Shown here piece by piece: positions 46,913-55,718 of a stretch of DNA of 60,922 nt (positions are counted from its first letter, which is position 1; the number at the start of each line of letters is the position of its first letter). Position numbers and translations under genes: made by a program. This stretch comes from Azospirillum sp. B506. Lineage in GTDB: Bacteria; Pseudomonadota; Alphaproteobacteria; Azospirillales; Azospirillaceae. The notes beneath the pieces are model-generated. The model made no database searches. It was given only the letters and a program-made list of their open reading frames with translations, and was not told the DNA's origin. Where the stretch lies: assembly GCF_000333595.1 (NCBI RefSeq), contig NZ_BADK01000091.1, positions 1 to 60,922 of the forward strand, read 5' to 3'.

Positions 46913-47956
46913 TTACGGGCACGGGTCCGGCATGCGGTTGTGCACGGCGTCGATCTCCGCCATCACCTCCGGCGACAGGGTCAGGGAGAGGGAGTCGATG
47001 TTGGAGATCAGCGTCTCCATCGTCGTCGCCCCGATCAGCGACGAGGTGACGAAGGGTTGCTGCAGCGTGAAGGCGATGGCCATCTGGTTGGGCGCCAGCC
47101 CGTGGCGGCGGGCGATGTCCAAATAGGCTTCGGTCGCGGCATCGGCATTGACGGTGGCGTAGCGCGACGGCCGGTGGTCGAGCGCGCGGCGGCTGCCCGG
47201 CGGAATGGCGCCGTTCAGATACTTGCCGGTCAGCGTTCCGGCACCCAGCGGCGAGTAGGCGAGCAGCCCGACATCCTCGCGCAGGGCCACTTCCGACAGC
47301 CCGTTCTCGAAGGTCCGGTTGAGCAGGTTGTAGGCGTTCTGGATCGAGGCGACGCGCGGCAGGCCGGCGGTTTCGGCGGCGCGCAGCCAGCGCATCCGCC
47401 CGCAGGGGCTTTGGTTCGACAGGCCGACATGGCCGATCTTGCCGGCCTGCACCAGTTCGGCCGGCGCCGACGGCGTCTCCTCGATCGGCACGGCGTCCTG
47501 CTCCGGCTTGTGCTGGTAGGTGCGGACGCCGAAACGGTTGGTGACACGGTCGGGCCAATGGATCTGGTAGAGGTCGATGTAGTCGGTCTTCAGCCGCGAC
47601 AGGCTGGCCTCGACCGCCGCGAAGAGGTTGGCGCGGTCCAGCCGCGACTTGCCCTCGCGCACCCAGCCGAAACCGCCGGCCGGCAGGCCGATGATCTTGC
47701 TGGCGAGGATGACCTTGTCGCGCTTGCCGCGCGACTGGAACCAGCTGCCGATCACCTCCTCGGTCTTGCCATAGGTGTCGGCGGTGGGCGGGATGGCGTA
47801 CATCTCCGCCGTGTCCCAGAAAGTGATGCCGCGGTCGAGCGCCGCGTCCATCTGGGCATGGCCTTCGGCCTCGGTGTTCTGGCGGCCCCAGGTCATGGTG
47901 CCCAGGCCGATGGCGCTGACCGACAGGCCGGTACGGCCGAGCGGACGATATTGCAT
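46913..47956 (-). CDS. Aldo/keto reductase, Tas-like
   Basis: 347 residues, close in length to E. coli Tas (346). MQYRPLGRTGLSVSAIGLGTMTWG opens the barrel, with FWDTAEMYAIPP (catalytic Tyr), VILASKIIG, and the end motif LAPNQMAIAFTLQQPFVTSSLIGATTMETLISNI. NADPH-dependent; the physiological carbonyl substrate is unknown. The ATG at 47956 has AAGGA nine bases upstream; 47965 lies too close to it. 28 bp after the FIST gene. Confidence 0.9.
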   Translation of the reverse strand: MQYRPLGRTGLSVSAIGLGTMTWGRQNTEAEGHAQMDAALDRGITFWDTAEMYAIPPTADTYGKTEEVIGSWFQSRGKRDKVILASKIIGLPAGGFGWVREGKSRLDRANLFAAVEASLSRLKTDYIDLYQIHWPDRVTNRFGVRTYQHKPEQDAVPIEETPSAPAELVQAGKIGHVGLSNQSPCGRMRWLRAAETAGLPRVASIQNAYNLLNRTFENGLSEVALREDVGLLAYSPLGAGTLTGKYLNGAIPPGSRRALDHRPSRYATVNADAATEAYLDIARRHGLAPNQMAIAFTLQQPFVTSSLIGATTMETLISNIDSLSLTLSPEVMAEIDAVHNRMPDPCP

Positions 47957-47984
47957 CCGGAACATTCCTTATTCGAAGAGGCTA

Positions 47985-49136
47985 TCAGAGGAAGAGCGTC
48001 AGCACGCCGGTGTAACCGTAGAGCCGGTTGTGCGACACCTCGCCCGAGGCGAAGAAGCCGGTCAGCGGGATGTCGCCGAAGGTCTCGCGGATCATCGACA
48101 GCTCGGCATCGGCGGCACCGAACAGGCTGGGACCGCGGGCGATGCAGCTGACATACACCGCCCCCTTCGGCGTTGCCTTCACCCGTTTCTTGAGGCTGTC
48201 CAGCATCCGGCGCATGTCGGCGGCTGCGGTTTCGGAATCGCGGCGGGTGAACATCACCGGCTGGCCGGTGGTCACCCGTTCGGCAATGGAAATCCAGCCG
48301 GCGCGCGGGTCGATGGCGATCAGGTCGCGGACCAGATAATCCTGGGTGTCGGACCCGACGATGGGCAGCCCGGCGCAGATCACCCCGGCCACCTGCCGCA
48401 GGTCGGCGGCAAGCTCCGGCCCGATGTCCTCCTTGAACACGTCCAGCGCCGGGCGGCCGTCGATCTCCAGGATGACGTTGTCGTCGCTGGCGGTGACGGT
48501 GCGGGTCGGCCCGATGGGGCGGCAGCCCTGGGTCAGGGCGGTGGCGACCGGCAGCTGCGGCGCGAACAGCACGCCGGACACGCCGCCATCGGTGACCGGG
48601 GCGGCATCCTCCGCCCCGGCGGCGATCTGCGGGAACTCCCCGCGCGAGGCGGTCAGGCCGCCGACCAGGAAGACGCCGGTCTCCTCCGACAGACGGGCGA
48701 CCAGCCCGGCCATGTCGGCATGGTGCGGGTCGACATGGACCAGCGCCAGCGCCGCGCCATGCTTGTCGAGCCAGCCGCCGGCACTGCCGCGCAGCGGCTC
48801 CAGCCCATCGGTCAGGGTGGGGAACAGGCGGAAGCCGTCCTCCGGCAGGCGGGCGGCCATGATCGCCAGACCCGGCTCGTCGAACAGGACCGCTCCGTTC
48901 GCCATCACGCCGATGCCGGCGGTACCGACCCAATGGCGGATGCCGGTGACGCCGCGCAGCAGGGTGACGATGCTGGTGGCATGCTCCGCCAGCCCATCGG
49001 TCAGATAGAGGAAGCCCAGGTTGCAGCCGGCGACCGGCCCCAGCCGGTCGAGGCAGGCCTTGACCGTCTGTCCCCACTCCGCCCCGGCGGCACAGGCGGC
49101 GGCAAAGCGGATGTCGCTATCCAGGGTCGCGGTCAT
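47985..49136 (-). CDS. FIST domain protein
   Basis: 383 residues made of FIST N (about 25-230; GFLYLTDGLAEHATSIVTLL, HWVGTAGIGVMANG) and FIST C (about 240-375; GVICAGLPIVGSDTQDYLVRDLIAIDP, VYVSCIARGPSLFGAADAELSMIRETFGDIPLTGFFASGEVSHNRLYGYTGVL). FIST domains bind small ligands, perhaps amino acids, and often sit next to signalling genes; here no kinase is adjacent, so the output is unclear. The ATG at 49136 is six bp after the tesA stop, so the two genes are probably translated together. Confidence 0.9.
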   Translation of the reverse strand: MTATLDSDIRFAAACAAGAEWGQTVKACLDRLGPVAGCNLGFLYLTDGLAEHATSIVTLLRGVTGIRHWVGTAGIGVMANGAVLFDEPGLAIMAARLPEDGFRLFPTLTDGLEPLRGSAGGWLDKHGAALALVHVDPHHADMAGLVARLSEETGVFLVGGLTASRGEFPQIAAGAEDAAPVTDGGVSGVLFAPQLPVATALTQGCRPIGPTRTVTASDDNVILEIDGRPALDVFKEDIGPELAADLRQVAGVICAGLPIVGSDTQDYLVRDLIAIDPRAGWISIAERVTTGQPVMFTRRDSETAAADMRRMLDSLKKRVKATPKGAVYVSCIARGPSLFGAADAELSMIRETFGDIPLTGFFASGEVSHNRLYGYTGVLTLFL

Positions 49137-49142
49137 GATGGC

Positions 49143-49877
49143 TCAGCCTCCGGTCTTTTCTGTAGTCTTCCGGATTTGCGGCAGGCTGTCGAGCAGGGCG
49201 GTGACGGACGGCAGGATGCGCTCCACGATCACCGCCACGCCCTGGGCATTGGGGTGCAGCCCGTCCGGCTGGATCAGCGTCTGCTGCAACGCCACCCCGT
49301 CGAGGAAGAAGGGATAGAGCGGCACATCGTAGGTCTTCGCCAGGTCCGGATAGATGGCGTTGAAGCTGTCGGTGTAGGGCTTGCCCAGGCTGGGCGAGGC
49401 GAACATGCCGGCCAGCAGGGTCGGGATTTTGCGCTCCGTCAGCGTCTTCAGGATGGCGTCGATGTTGGCCTTGGCCTGACCGGGGTCGAGCCCGCGCAGC
49501 ATGTCGTTGGCGCCGAGTTCGACGATGGCGGCGTCCGGCCCGTCGGCCAGCGCCCAGTCCAGCCGCGCCCGCCCGCCGGCGGTGGTGTCGCCCGACACGC
49601 CGGCATTGATGACGGTGACGCTGTAGCCCTTGGCGGCCAGCGCCTTTTCAAGTTGCCGGGTGAAGCCCTGCGGTTCCGGCAAGCCGTAGCCGGCGGTCAG
49701 GCTGTCGCCCAACGCCAGCAGCTTCACCGGCTGTGCCGCGTCGGTACGGGTCGGAACGGTCATCGATATCCCTGCGGCGAAAAGAAAGGCCAGAGCCACC
49801 CCAAGGGCGCCCATGTTGAAAGCCCGGCGGGTCGTGCCATATGGCGATGGTCCATTCCGCTTGTGCGAGTGTCGCAT
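49143..49877 (-). CDS. tesA: TesA-like acyl-CoA thioesterase/arylesterase (SGNH hydrolase)
   Basis: About 244 residues. The SGNH motifs are LLALGDSLTAGYG (Ser), NAGVSGDTTAGG, VELGANDMLRGL and the catalytic DGLHPNAQG. A twin-arginine-like signal (TTRRAFNMGALGVALAFLFAAG) points to the periplasm. Hydrolyses thioesters and esters of long acyl chains. ATG 49877 shares the palindrome CATG with the start of the divergent ABC gene; a shorter start at 49814 would give a normal signal peptide. tesA divergent to a ybbA-ybbP pair is also the E. coli arrangement. Confidence 0.9.
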   Translation of the reverse strand: MRHSHKRNGPSPYGTTRRAFNMGALGVALAFLFAAGISMTVPTRTDAAQPVKLLALGDSLTAGYGLPEPQGFTRQLEKALAAKGYSVTVINAGVSGDTTAGGRARLDWALADGPDAAIVELGANDMLRGLDPGQAKANIDAILKTLTERKIPTLLAGMFASPSLGKPYTDSFNAIYPDLAKTYDVPLYPFFLDGVALQQTLIQPDGLHPNAQGVAVIVERILPSVTALLDSLPQIRKTTEKTGG

Positions 49878-50643
49878 GTCCAAGGCTCAGTCCCCTGCAA
49901 CGTCGTCAAACTCCATCGCCCGGTCTTCCAACGAAACCATCGTTGAACTCGACGACGTCCATCTGAAATTGGACAGCGGGGCCGGACCCGTCAACATCCT
50001 GCGCGGCGTGAATCTTCAGGTGGCGGCCGGGGAGCGGGTCGGCGTCGTCGGCCCCAGCGGCTCCGGCAAGTCCACCATGATGATGGTGATGGCCGGGCTG
50101 GAACGCCCCAGCGGCGGCATCGTCCGCGTCGCCGGGCAGGATCTCGGGCGGCTGGACGAGGATGGCCTGGCGCGTTTCCGCCGGCAGCATGTCGGCATCG
50201 TTTTCCAGGCCTTCCATCTGGTGCCGACCATGACGGCGCTGGAGAATGTCGCCATCCCGCTGGAATTCGCTCGCGTCGCCGACGCCTTCGACCGCGCCCG
50301 GACCGGGCTGGAACAGGTCGGGCTGGGGCACCGCATCCACCATTATCCCGGCCAGTTGTCGGGCGGCGAGCAGCAGCGCACCGCCCTGGCCCGCGCCTTC
50401 GTCACCGAGCCATCGCTTCTGCTGGCCGACGAGCCGACCGGCAACCTCGACATCGACACCGGTGCCACCATCGTCAAACTGCTGTTCGATCTGGCCGAGC
50501 GGCGGGGGACGACGCTGGTGCTGATCACCCACGACCAGAGCCTCGCCGCGCGCTGCGACCGCAAGGTGCGGCTGGCGGACGGGCGGATCGCCGACGACGG
50601 ACAGGCGGAAAGGCGCGCGAAGCTCCAGGCGGCGGGGGAGTGA
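49876..50643 (+). CDS. ABC transporter ATP-binding protein (YbbA-like)
   Basis: 255 residues. Walker A GPSGSGKSTMMMVMAGL, Q-loop FQAFHLV, signature LSGGEQQRTALARAF, Walker B LLLADEPTGNLDID, H-loop LITHDQ. LolD/MacB-like exporter subunit that pairs with the FtsX-like permease behind it, overlapping TGATG. ATG 49876 coincides on the opposite strand with the tesA ATG. Alongside tesA, as YbbA-YbbP in E. coli; a role in envelope lipid handling is inferred. Confidence 0.9.
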   Translation: MSKAQSPATSSNSIARSSNETIVELDDVHLKLDSGAGPVNILRGVNLQVAAGERVGVVGPSGSGKSTMMMVMAGLERPSGGIVRVAGQDLGRLDEDGLARFRRQHVGIVFQAFHLVPTMTALENVAIPLEFARVADAFDRARTGLEQVGLGHRIHHYPGQLSGGEQQRTALARAFVTEPSLLLADEPTGNLDIDTGATIVKLLFDLAERRGTTLVLITHDQSLAARCDRKVRLADGRIADDGQAERRAKLQAAGE

Positions 50644-53180
50644 TGACCAACCTCCGCCTCGCGCTCCGGCTTGCCCGGCGGGAGCTGCGCACCGGCCTGA
50701 AAGGCTTCTGGGTCTTTCTCGCCTGCCTTGCCCTGGGCGTCGCCGCCATCGCCGCGGTGCAGTCGGTGTCGAGCGGGCTGCTCGACGGGCTGGCGAGCGA
50801 CGGGCGCTCCATCCTCGGCGGCGATGTCGCGTTGCGGCAACTCTACACCCCGCCGACCGACGAACAGATGGCCGCGCTGAAGGCCGGCGGCCGGGTCTCG
50901 ACCTCCGCCGAGATGCGGGCGATGGCACGGGCCCCCAACAATGCCGACGACGATGTCCGCTCCTCGCTGGTCGAGCTGAAGGCGGTCGACGATCTCTATC
51001 CGCTCTATGGCGCCGTGACGCTGGAGGGCGGCGGCGACCTGCGCGACGCGCTGGCGCAGAAGGACGGCCACTGGGGCGCGGTGATCGAGGCCAGTCTGGT
51101 CGACCGGCTGAGCGTCAAGCCCGGCGACACCATCCATGTCGGCGAAGGCGCCTACCGCGTCGCCGCCGTGCTGGATCGCGAGCCGGACCGCGCCTCCTCC
51201 AACGCCTTTTCCCTGGGGCCGCGGCTGCTGGTGGCGCTGCCGTCGCTGGCGAACACCGGGTTGCTGCAACCCGGCAGTCTCACCTGGTGGAGCACCAAGG
51301 TGGCGCTGCCGCCGGATACCGACCTGAAGGCATGGCAGGAGGGATTGCGCACCCGCTTTCCAGACGCGCCCTGGCGGATGCGCGACTACACCAACGCCTC
51401 GCCGCAGATCGAACGCTTCATCGAGCGCATGACGCTGTTCCTGACCCTGGTCGGGCTGACGGCGCTGCTGGTCGGCGGCGTCGGAGTCGGCAACGCGGTG
51501 CGCAGCCATCTCGATTCGCGCGCCCGCACCATCGCCATGATGAAGTGCATCGGTGCGCCCGGCGCACTGGTCTTCCAGCTCTATCTGGCGCAGATCCTGG
51601 CGCTGGCCCTGCTGGGCATCGTCATCGGGCTGGCGCTGGGCGCCGTGGCGCCGCTGGCGCTCGGACGGCTGCTCGATGGCGTGCTGCCGGTGTCGGCCCA
51701 TATCGGCGTCTATCCCGGCGCCCTGGCGCTCGCCGCCCTTTATGGCGTGCTGACCGCGCTGACCTTCTCGCTGTGGCCGCTCGGCCGGGCGCGCGAGGTG
51801 CCGGCCGGCGCCCTGTTCCGCGATGTGATCGCCCCGGCCGGCGGACGGCCACGTATACCCTACACGGTCGCGATGATCGTCTCCGCCCTGGCGCTCGCCG
51901 GTCTGGCGGTTCTGACCGCACACAACAAGCTGTTCGCCCTTTGGTTCGTCGGCGGCTCCATCGCCACCTTCCTCGCCTTCCGTGCCGCCGCCGCATTGGT
52001 GACATGGGGGGCGAAGCGGGTAGGGCGCGTGCGGCATCCGGGGCTGCGGCTGGCGCTTGCCAACCTGCACCGGCCGGGCAACCCGACGGCGGCGGTGGTG
52101 CTGTCGCTGGGGCTCGGCCTGACGGTGCTGGTTGCCATCGCGCTGATCCAGGGCAATTTCTCCCGCCGGGTATCGGAGACGATCCCGCAGGACGCCCCCG
52201 CCTTCTTCTTCGTCGACATCCAGCGCGACCAGTTCGATCCCCTGCGCGATCTCGTCACCGCCGTCCCCGGCACCAGCAGCTTCGAGGCGGTGCCGAGCCT
52301 GCGCGGCCGGATCGAGCGGGTGAACGGCCAGGACGCCGAACAGGCATTGGTCAACCCGGAACAGGCCTGGATCCTGGCCGGTGACCGCGGCATCACCTAT
52401 TCGGCAACACTGCCGAAGCATTCCACCGTCACCGCCGGCAACTGGTGGCCGGCCGACTATGCCGGACCGCCACTGCTCTCGATCCACCAGAGCGTCGCCG
52501 AGGCCTTCGGCATCGGTCCCGGCGCCACGATGGTCGTCAACATCCTGGGCCGCAGCATCGAGGCCAAGGTCGCCAACGTGCGCTCCGCCGATTTCAGCAG
52601 CATGGCGATCAACTTCACCATGGTGTTCGCCCCCGGCACGCTGGAGGGGGCACCGCAGACCTGGGTCGCCACCGTCCGCACCCCCCCCGGTGCCGAGACG
52701 GAGGTGCAGCGCGCGGTGCTGCAACGCTTCCCCAACATCACCATGGTGCGGGTGAAGGACGCGCTCGACACGGTGGCGGAGATGCTGGGCCATATCGGCA
52801 CCGCGGTGCGCATCGTCGCCGGCATCACGCTCGCCGCCGGCACGCTGGTGCTGGCGGGTGCTGTCGCCGCCGGGCATCGCCGCCGGGTCTATGATGCGGT
52901 GGTGCTGAAGGTGCTGGGAGCCACGCGCGGCGACGTGCTGCGCGCCTTCCTGCTGGAATATGGGCTGCTCGGGCTGCTGACCGCGACCATTGCCGGCATC
53001 ATCGGCACGCTGACCGCCTGGGCGGTGCTGAAGTTCCTGATGCATTGGGAATGGAGCTTCCTGCCGTCGGCGGTCATCACCACCGCTTTGCTCAGCACGG
53101 CGATCACGCTGGCTTTCGGGTTCTATGGTACTTGGCGGGCTTTGGGCCAGCCTTCGGCGCCATTGCTTCGGAACGAGTGA
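50643..53180 (+). CDS. FtsX-like ABC transporter permease (YbbP-like)
   Basis: 845 residues. An N-terminal TM helix (ELRTGLKGFWVFLACLALGVAAIAAVQ) is followed by a large periplasmic domain, then two blocks of FtsX-type helices (about 275-400 and 720-840) with a second periplasmic domain (TIPQDAPAFFFVDIQRDQFDPL) between, the 10-TM type of YbbP. Forms a transporter with the ATPase upstream. ATG 50643 overlaps its stop by one base; a GTG at 50640 is also in frame. Substrate unknown. Confidence 0.9.
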   Translation: MTNLRLALRLARRELRTGLKGFWVFLACLALGVAAIAAVQSVSSGLLDGLASDGRSILGGDVALRQLYTPPTDEQMAALKAGGRVSTSAEMRAMARAPNNADDDVRSSLVELKAVDDLYPLYGAVTLEGGGDLRDALAQKDGHWGAVIEASLVDRLSVKPGDTIHVGEGAYRVAAVLDREPDRASSNAFSLGPRLLVALPSLANTGLLQPGSLTWWSTKVALPPDTDLKAWQEGLRTRFPDAPWRMRDYTNASPQIERFIERMTLFLTLVGLTALLVGGVGVGNAVRSHLDSRARTIAMMKCIGAPGALVFQLYLAQILALALLGIVIGLALGAVAPLALGRLLDGVLPVSAHIGVYPGALALAALYGVLTALTFSLWPLGRAREVPAGALFRDVIAPAGGRPRIPYTVAMIVSALALAGLAVLTAHNKLFALWFVGGSIATFLAFRAAAALVTWGAKRVGRVRHPGLRLALANLHRPGNPTAAVVLSLGLGLTVLVAIALIQGNFSRRVSETIPQDAPAFFFVDIQRDQFDPLRDLVTAVPGTSSFEAVPSLRGRIERVNGQDAEQALVNPEQAWILAGDRGITYSATLPKHSTVTAGNWWPADYAGPPLLSIHQSVAEAFGIGPGATMVVNILGRSIEAKVANVRSADFSSMAINFTMVFAPGTLEGAPQTWVATVRTPPGAETEVQRAVLQRFPNITMVRVKDALDTVAEMLGHIGTAVRIVAGITLAAGTLVLAGAVAAGHRRRVYDAVVLKVLGATRGDVLRAFLLEYGLLGLLTATIAGIIGTLTAWAVLKFLMHWEWSFLPSAVITTALLSTAITLAFGFYGTWRALGQPSAPLLRNE

Positions 53181-53326
53181 CGCCCGTGTCATGACGCCGC
53201 AGGAAAAACGAATCGTGAAAGCTTTTTCATTCAGAAAAAGCGCCGCCGATTCCTATTGAACCGGCTGACGGACTCGCCAATATGTCCTGCAACGGGATCA
53301 CCCTATTCCACCGAGGAAACCAAACC

Positions 53327-54052
53327 ATGGCAGACCCGACCTATAACCGCTTCGCGACCGTGGGCCGCGCGACAGATCGGGGATACTTCGACGAAGGCCT
53401 GCGGCAGCACATGCTGCGCGTGTACAACTACATGGGCGCCGGCCTGATCCTGACGGGTCTGGTCGCGGCACTCGTGTCATCCAGCCCGGCCATGCTGCAG
53501 GCCATCTTCGGCACGCCGCTGAAGTGGGTGGTGATGCTGGCCCCGCTGGCCTTCGTCATGGTGCTGTCCTTCGGCATCCAGCGCCTGTCCTTCGCATCGG
53601 CACAGATGATCTTCTGGGCCTATTGCGGCGCCATGGGCCTGTCGATGTCGGCCATCTTCCTGGTCTTCACCGGGGCATCGATCGCGCTGACCTTCTTCGT
53701 CACCGCAGCAACCTTCCTGGCGATGAGCCTCTACGGCTACACCACGAAGGCCGACCTGTCGAAGATGGGCTCGTTCCTGATGATGGGCGTCATCGGCCTG
53801 GTGATCGCCGGCCTGGCGAACATCTTCTTCCAGTCGCCGGCCCTGCACTTCGCGATCTCCGCCATCGGCGTGCTGATCTTCACCGGCCTGACCGCCTACG
53901 ACACCCAGGCGATCAAGGAAAGCTACGCCGAAGGCTACGATCACGAGAGCACCGGCAAGCTCGCCCTGATGGGCGCCCTGACGCTGTACCTGGACTTCAT
54001 CAACCTGTTCCAGTTCCTGCTGCAGTTCCTGGGCCAGCGCAACAACGACTGA
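53327..54052 (+). CDS. Bax inhibitor-1 / YccA family membrane protein
   Basis: 241 residues with seven hydrophobic helices. Start MADPTYNRFATVGRATDRGYFDEGLRQHMLRVYNYMGAG, then the BI-1 blocks GAMGLSMSAIFLVF, MGSFLMMGVIGLVIAGLANIF and FTGLTAYDTQAIKESY. Members are Ca2+ leak channels or modulators of FtsH protease. ATG 53327 with GAGGA nine bases upstream. The leader contains a hairpin GCTTTTTC-ATTCA-GAAAAAGC (53221-53241). A strong terminator follows. Confidence 0.95.
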   Translation: MADPTYNRFATVGRATDRGYFDEGLRQHMLRVYNYMGAGLILTGLVAALVSSSPAMLQAIFGTPLKWVVMLAPLAFVMVLSFGIQRLSFASAQMIFWAYCGAMGLSMSAIFLVFTGASIALTFFVTAATFLAMSLYGYTTKADLSKMGSFLMMGVIGLVIAGLANIFFQSPALHFAISAIGVLIFTGLTAYDTQAIKESYAEGYDHESTGKLALMGALTLYLDFINLFQFLLQFLGQRNND

Positions 54053-54094
54053 ACCCGAGACGCCTGATCGGACAAGCATCGGATCACGCAGCAG

Positions 54095-54126
54095 CCGCCC
54101 GGAAGCACCCGCTTCCGGGCGGTTTT
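54095..54126 (+). terminator. Rho-independent terminator of the YccA-family gene
   Basis: CCGCCCGGAAGC pairs with GCTTCCGGGCGG (12 bp) around ACCC, then TTTT. Lies 42 bp after the stop, just before the convergent SAM hydrolase gene. Confidence 0.92.
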
Positions 54127-54139
54127 CTTATGGACCGGC

Positions 54140-54868
54140 TCAGAATTCGACGGTCACCGGGTCGCCGACCGCCAGCCCCAGCACCCGGTCGGCCCGTCCG
54201 CGGTTGACGGCAATCTCCGCCAACCCATTGGAGTTCTCGTACCACAGCGGCTGCCCCGGCCCGACGGCACCGAAGGTGCGGGCACGGGTGATGCGGGTGC
54301 CGGCGGCAGTCAGCACCGCATCGGCAGGCAGGGCGGAGGCCCGCATGCCGGTCATGGCGTTGCCATAGACGTCGACATAGACGATGCGCGGCAACTCGTC
54401 CGGCCAGTCGGGACGGTCGATGGAGTCGCGGGGAAGCGGGCTGCCCGCGACGGCCCGCCCCGTCGCAAGGCTGGCAGCCACCGGGGCGAACAGGTCGCGG
54501 CCATGGAAGCTGGCGGACAGCCGATCCGGACTCCAGTCGATTGTCCAGGCGTTTAGCGACGTTGCACGGCGGGCGGGCAGGGCGAAGAGGCCATTGTCCG
54601 GGCCGACGAACCAGCGCCCGTCGGCCTCCACCATCACCGGCCGACGGTCGGTGCCGACGCCGGGATCGACGACGCAGAGAAAGACGCTACCGGCCGGGAA
54701 GGCCGGGGCGTAGGCGGCCAGCAGATAGGCGGAGAGCTGCGGGTCGAAGGCGGGAGCGTCGGCGAACAGGTCGATGACCGGGACGGTCGGCGCCTGTTGC
54801 GCCAACACCGCCTTCATCTGGCCGGTGTAGGGACCGGAAAGCCCGAAATCGGTGAAGAGCAGGATCAT
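54140..54868 (-). CDS. SAM hydroxide adenosyltransferase (DUF62)
   Basis: 242 residues. Hydrolyses S-adenosylmethionine to adenosine and methionine. Motifs: LLFTDFGLSGPYTGQMKAVL, VVDPGVGTDRRPVMVEADGRWFVGPDNGLFALPA, SASFHGRDLFAPVAA and VDVYGNAMTGM. The chlorinase/fluorinase relatives share the fold, but the halide pocket cannot be judged here. Lies 51 bp after the phoB stop in the same direction, so it may be read through from the pho operon. Confidence 0.92.
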   Translation of the reverse strand: MILLFTDFGLSGPYTGQMKAVLAQQAPTVPVIDLFADAPAFDPQLSAYLLAAYAPAFPAGSVFLCVVDPGVGTDRRPVMVEADGRWFVGPDNGLFALPARRATSLNAWTIDWSPDRLSASFHGRDLFAPVAASLATGRAVAGSPLPRDSIDRPDWPDELPRIVYVDVYGNAMTGMRASALPADAVLTAAGTRITRARTFGAVGPGQPLWYENSNGLAEIAVNRGRADRVLGLAVGDPVTVEF

Positions 54869-54919
54869 GGGGCAGTCTCACCAGTGCTGCGGCGGTCCTG
54901 CCCCCATCCTACCCCCCAT

Positions 54920-55624
54920 TCACACCGACTTGGTATCCAGTGCGTAGCCGGCCGACCGCACCGTGCGGATCAGGTCCAGCTCGTCCTCCTCGTTCATCGC
55001 CTTGCGCAGGCGGCGGATGTGTACGTCGACCGTACGCGGCTCGACGTACACGTCATGGCCCCACACCAGATCGAGCAGCTGTTCGCGCGAGAACACCCGG
55101 CCGGGATGCTGCATGAAATGGCGCAGCAGGCGGAATTCGGTCGGGCCGAGGTGTACGTCCCGGCCGTTCCGGCGAACGCGGTGGGCGGCCAGATCCATGG
55201 TCACGTCGGCGAAGGTCAGTACCTCGTCCGTCATGCCGGGGGAGGCGCGGCGCAGCACGGCGCGCATGCGGGCGACCAGCTCGGTCGGCGAGAAGGGCTT
55301 GGTGATGTAGTCGTCGGCACCGGAATTCAGGCCGCGCACCCGGTCGCCTTCCTCGCCGCGGGCGGTCAGCATGATGATCGGGATGTCGCGGGTCTTGGCG
55401 TTGCGCCGCAGCTGGCGGCAGACCTCCAGACCGCTCATCAGCGGCAGCATCCAGTCGAGCAGCACGATGTGCGGCGTCTGTTCGCCGGCGGCCAGCAGGG
55501 CCTCCTCACCGTCGCTGGCGGTGGCGACGCGGAAGCCTTCCTTTTCCAGGTTGTACTTCAGCAGCGTCAGGATGTCGGCCTCGTCCTCGACGATCAGGAC
55601 GAGCGGCTTCAGGGCCGCGTTCAT
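54920..55624 (-). CDS. phoB: Phosphate regulon response regulator PhoB
   Basis: 234 residues, OmpR family. Receiver: LIVEDEADILTLL, phosphoacceptor in LLDWMLPLMSG, IIMLTARGEEGDR, YITKPFSPTELVARMRAVL. DNA-binding domain: GPTEFRLLRHFMQHPGRVFSREQLLDLVWGHDVYVEPRTVDVHIRRLRKAM, typical of PhoB. ATG at 55624; the in-frame codons to 55666 lie outside the fold. It closes the pstSCAB group, but no phoU lies between pstB and phoB. Confidence 0.95.
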   Translation of the reverse strand: MNAALKPLVLIVEDEADILTLLKYNLEKEGFRVATASDGEEALLAAGEQTPHIVLLDWMLPLMSGLEVCRQLRRNAKTRDIPIIMLTARGEEGDRVRGLNSGADDYITKPFSPTELVARMRAVLRRASPGMTDEVLTFADVTMDLAAHRVRRNGRDVHLGPTEFRLLRHFMQHPGRVFSREQLLDLVWGHDVYVEPRTVDVHIRRLRKAMNEEDELDLIRTVRSAGYALDTKSV

Positions 55625-55718
55625 GGTGGCTCCGTTCACGGCGCGCGTCTCGACGTTAACCGGCATGGCACAGCCTTTTCAACAAAGGAGGGAGGGGGGA
55701 ACAGGCATGGGACAGGGT

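Noticed and set aside
50343-53192. 949-residue open frame antisense to the ABC transporter genes
   Set aside because: Composition is Gln/Arg/Gly/His-rich with no recognisable domain; it mirrors the third-position G+C bias of the real genes on the other strand.
53221-53241. Hairpin GCTTTTTC-ATTCA-GAAAAAGC upstream of the YccA-family gene as a terminator of the ABC operon
   Set aside because: A/T-rich stem with no following T-run; more likely a leader element, kept only as a note.
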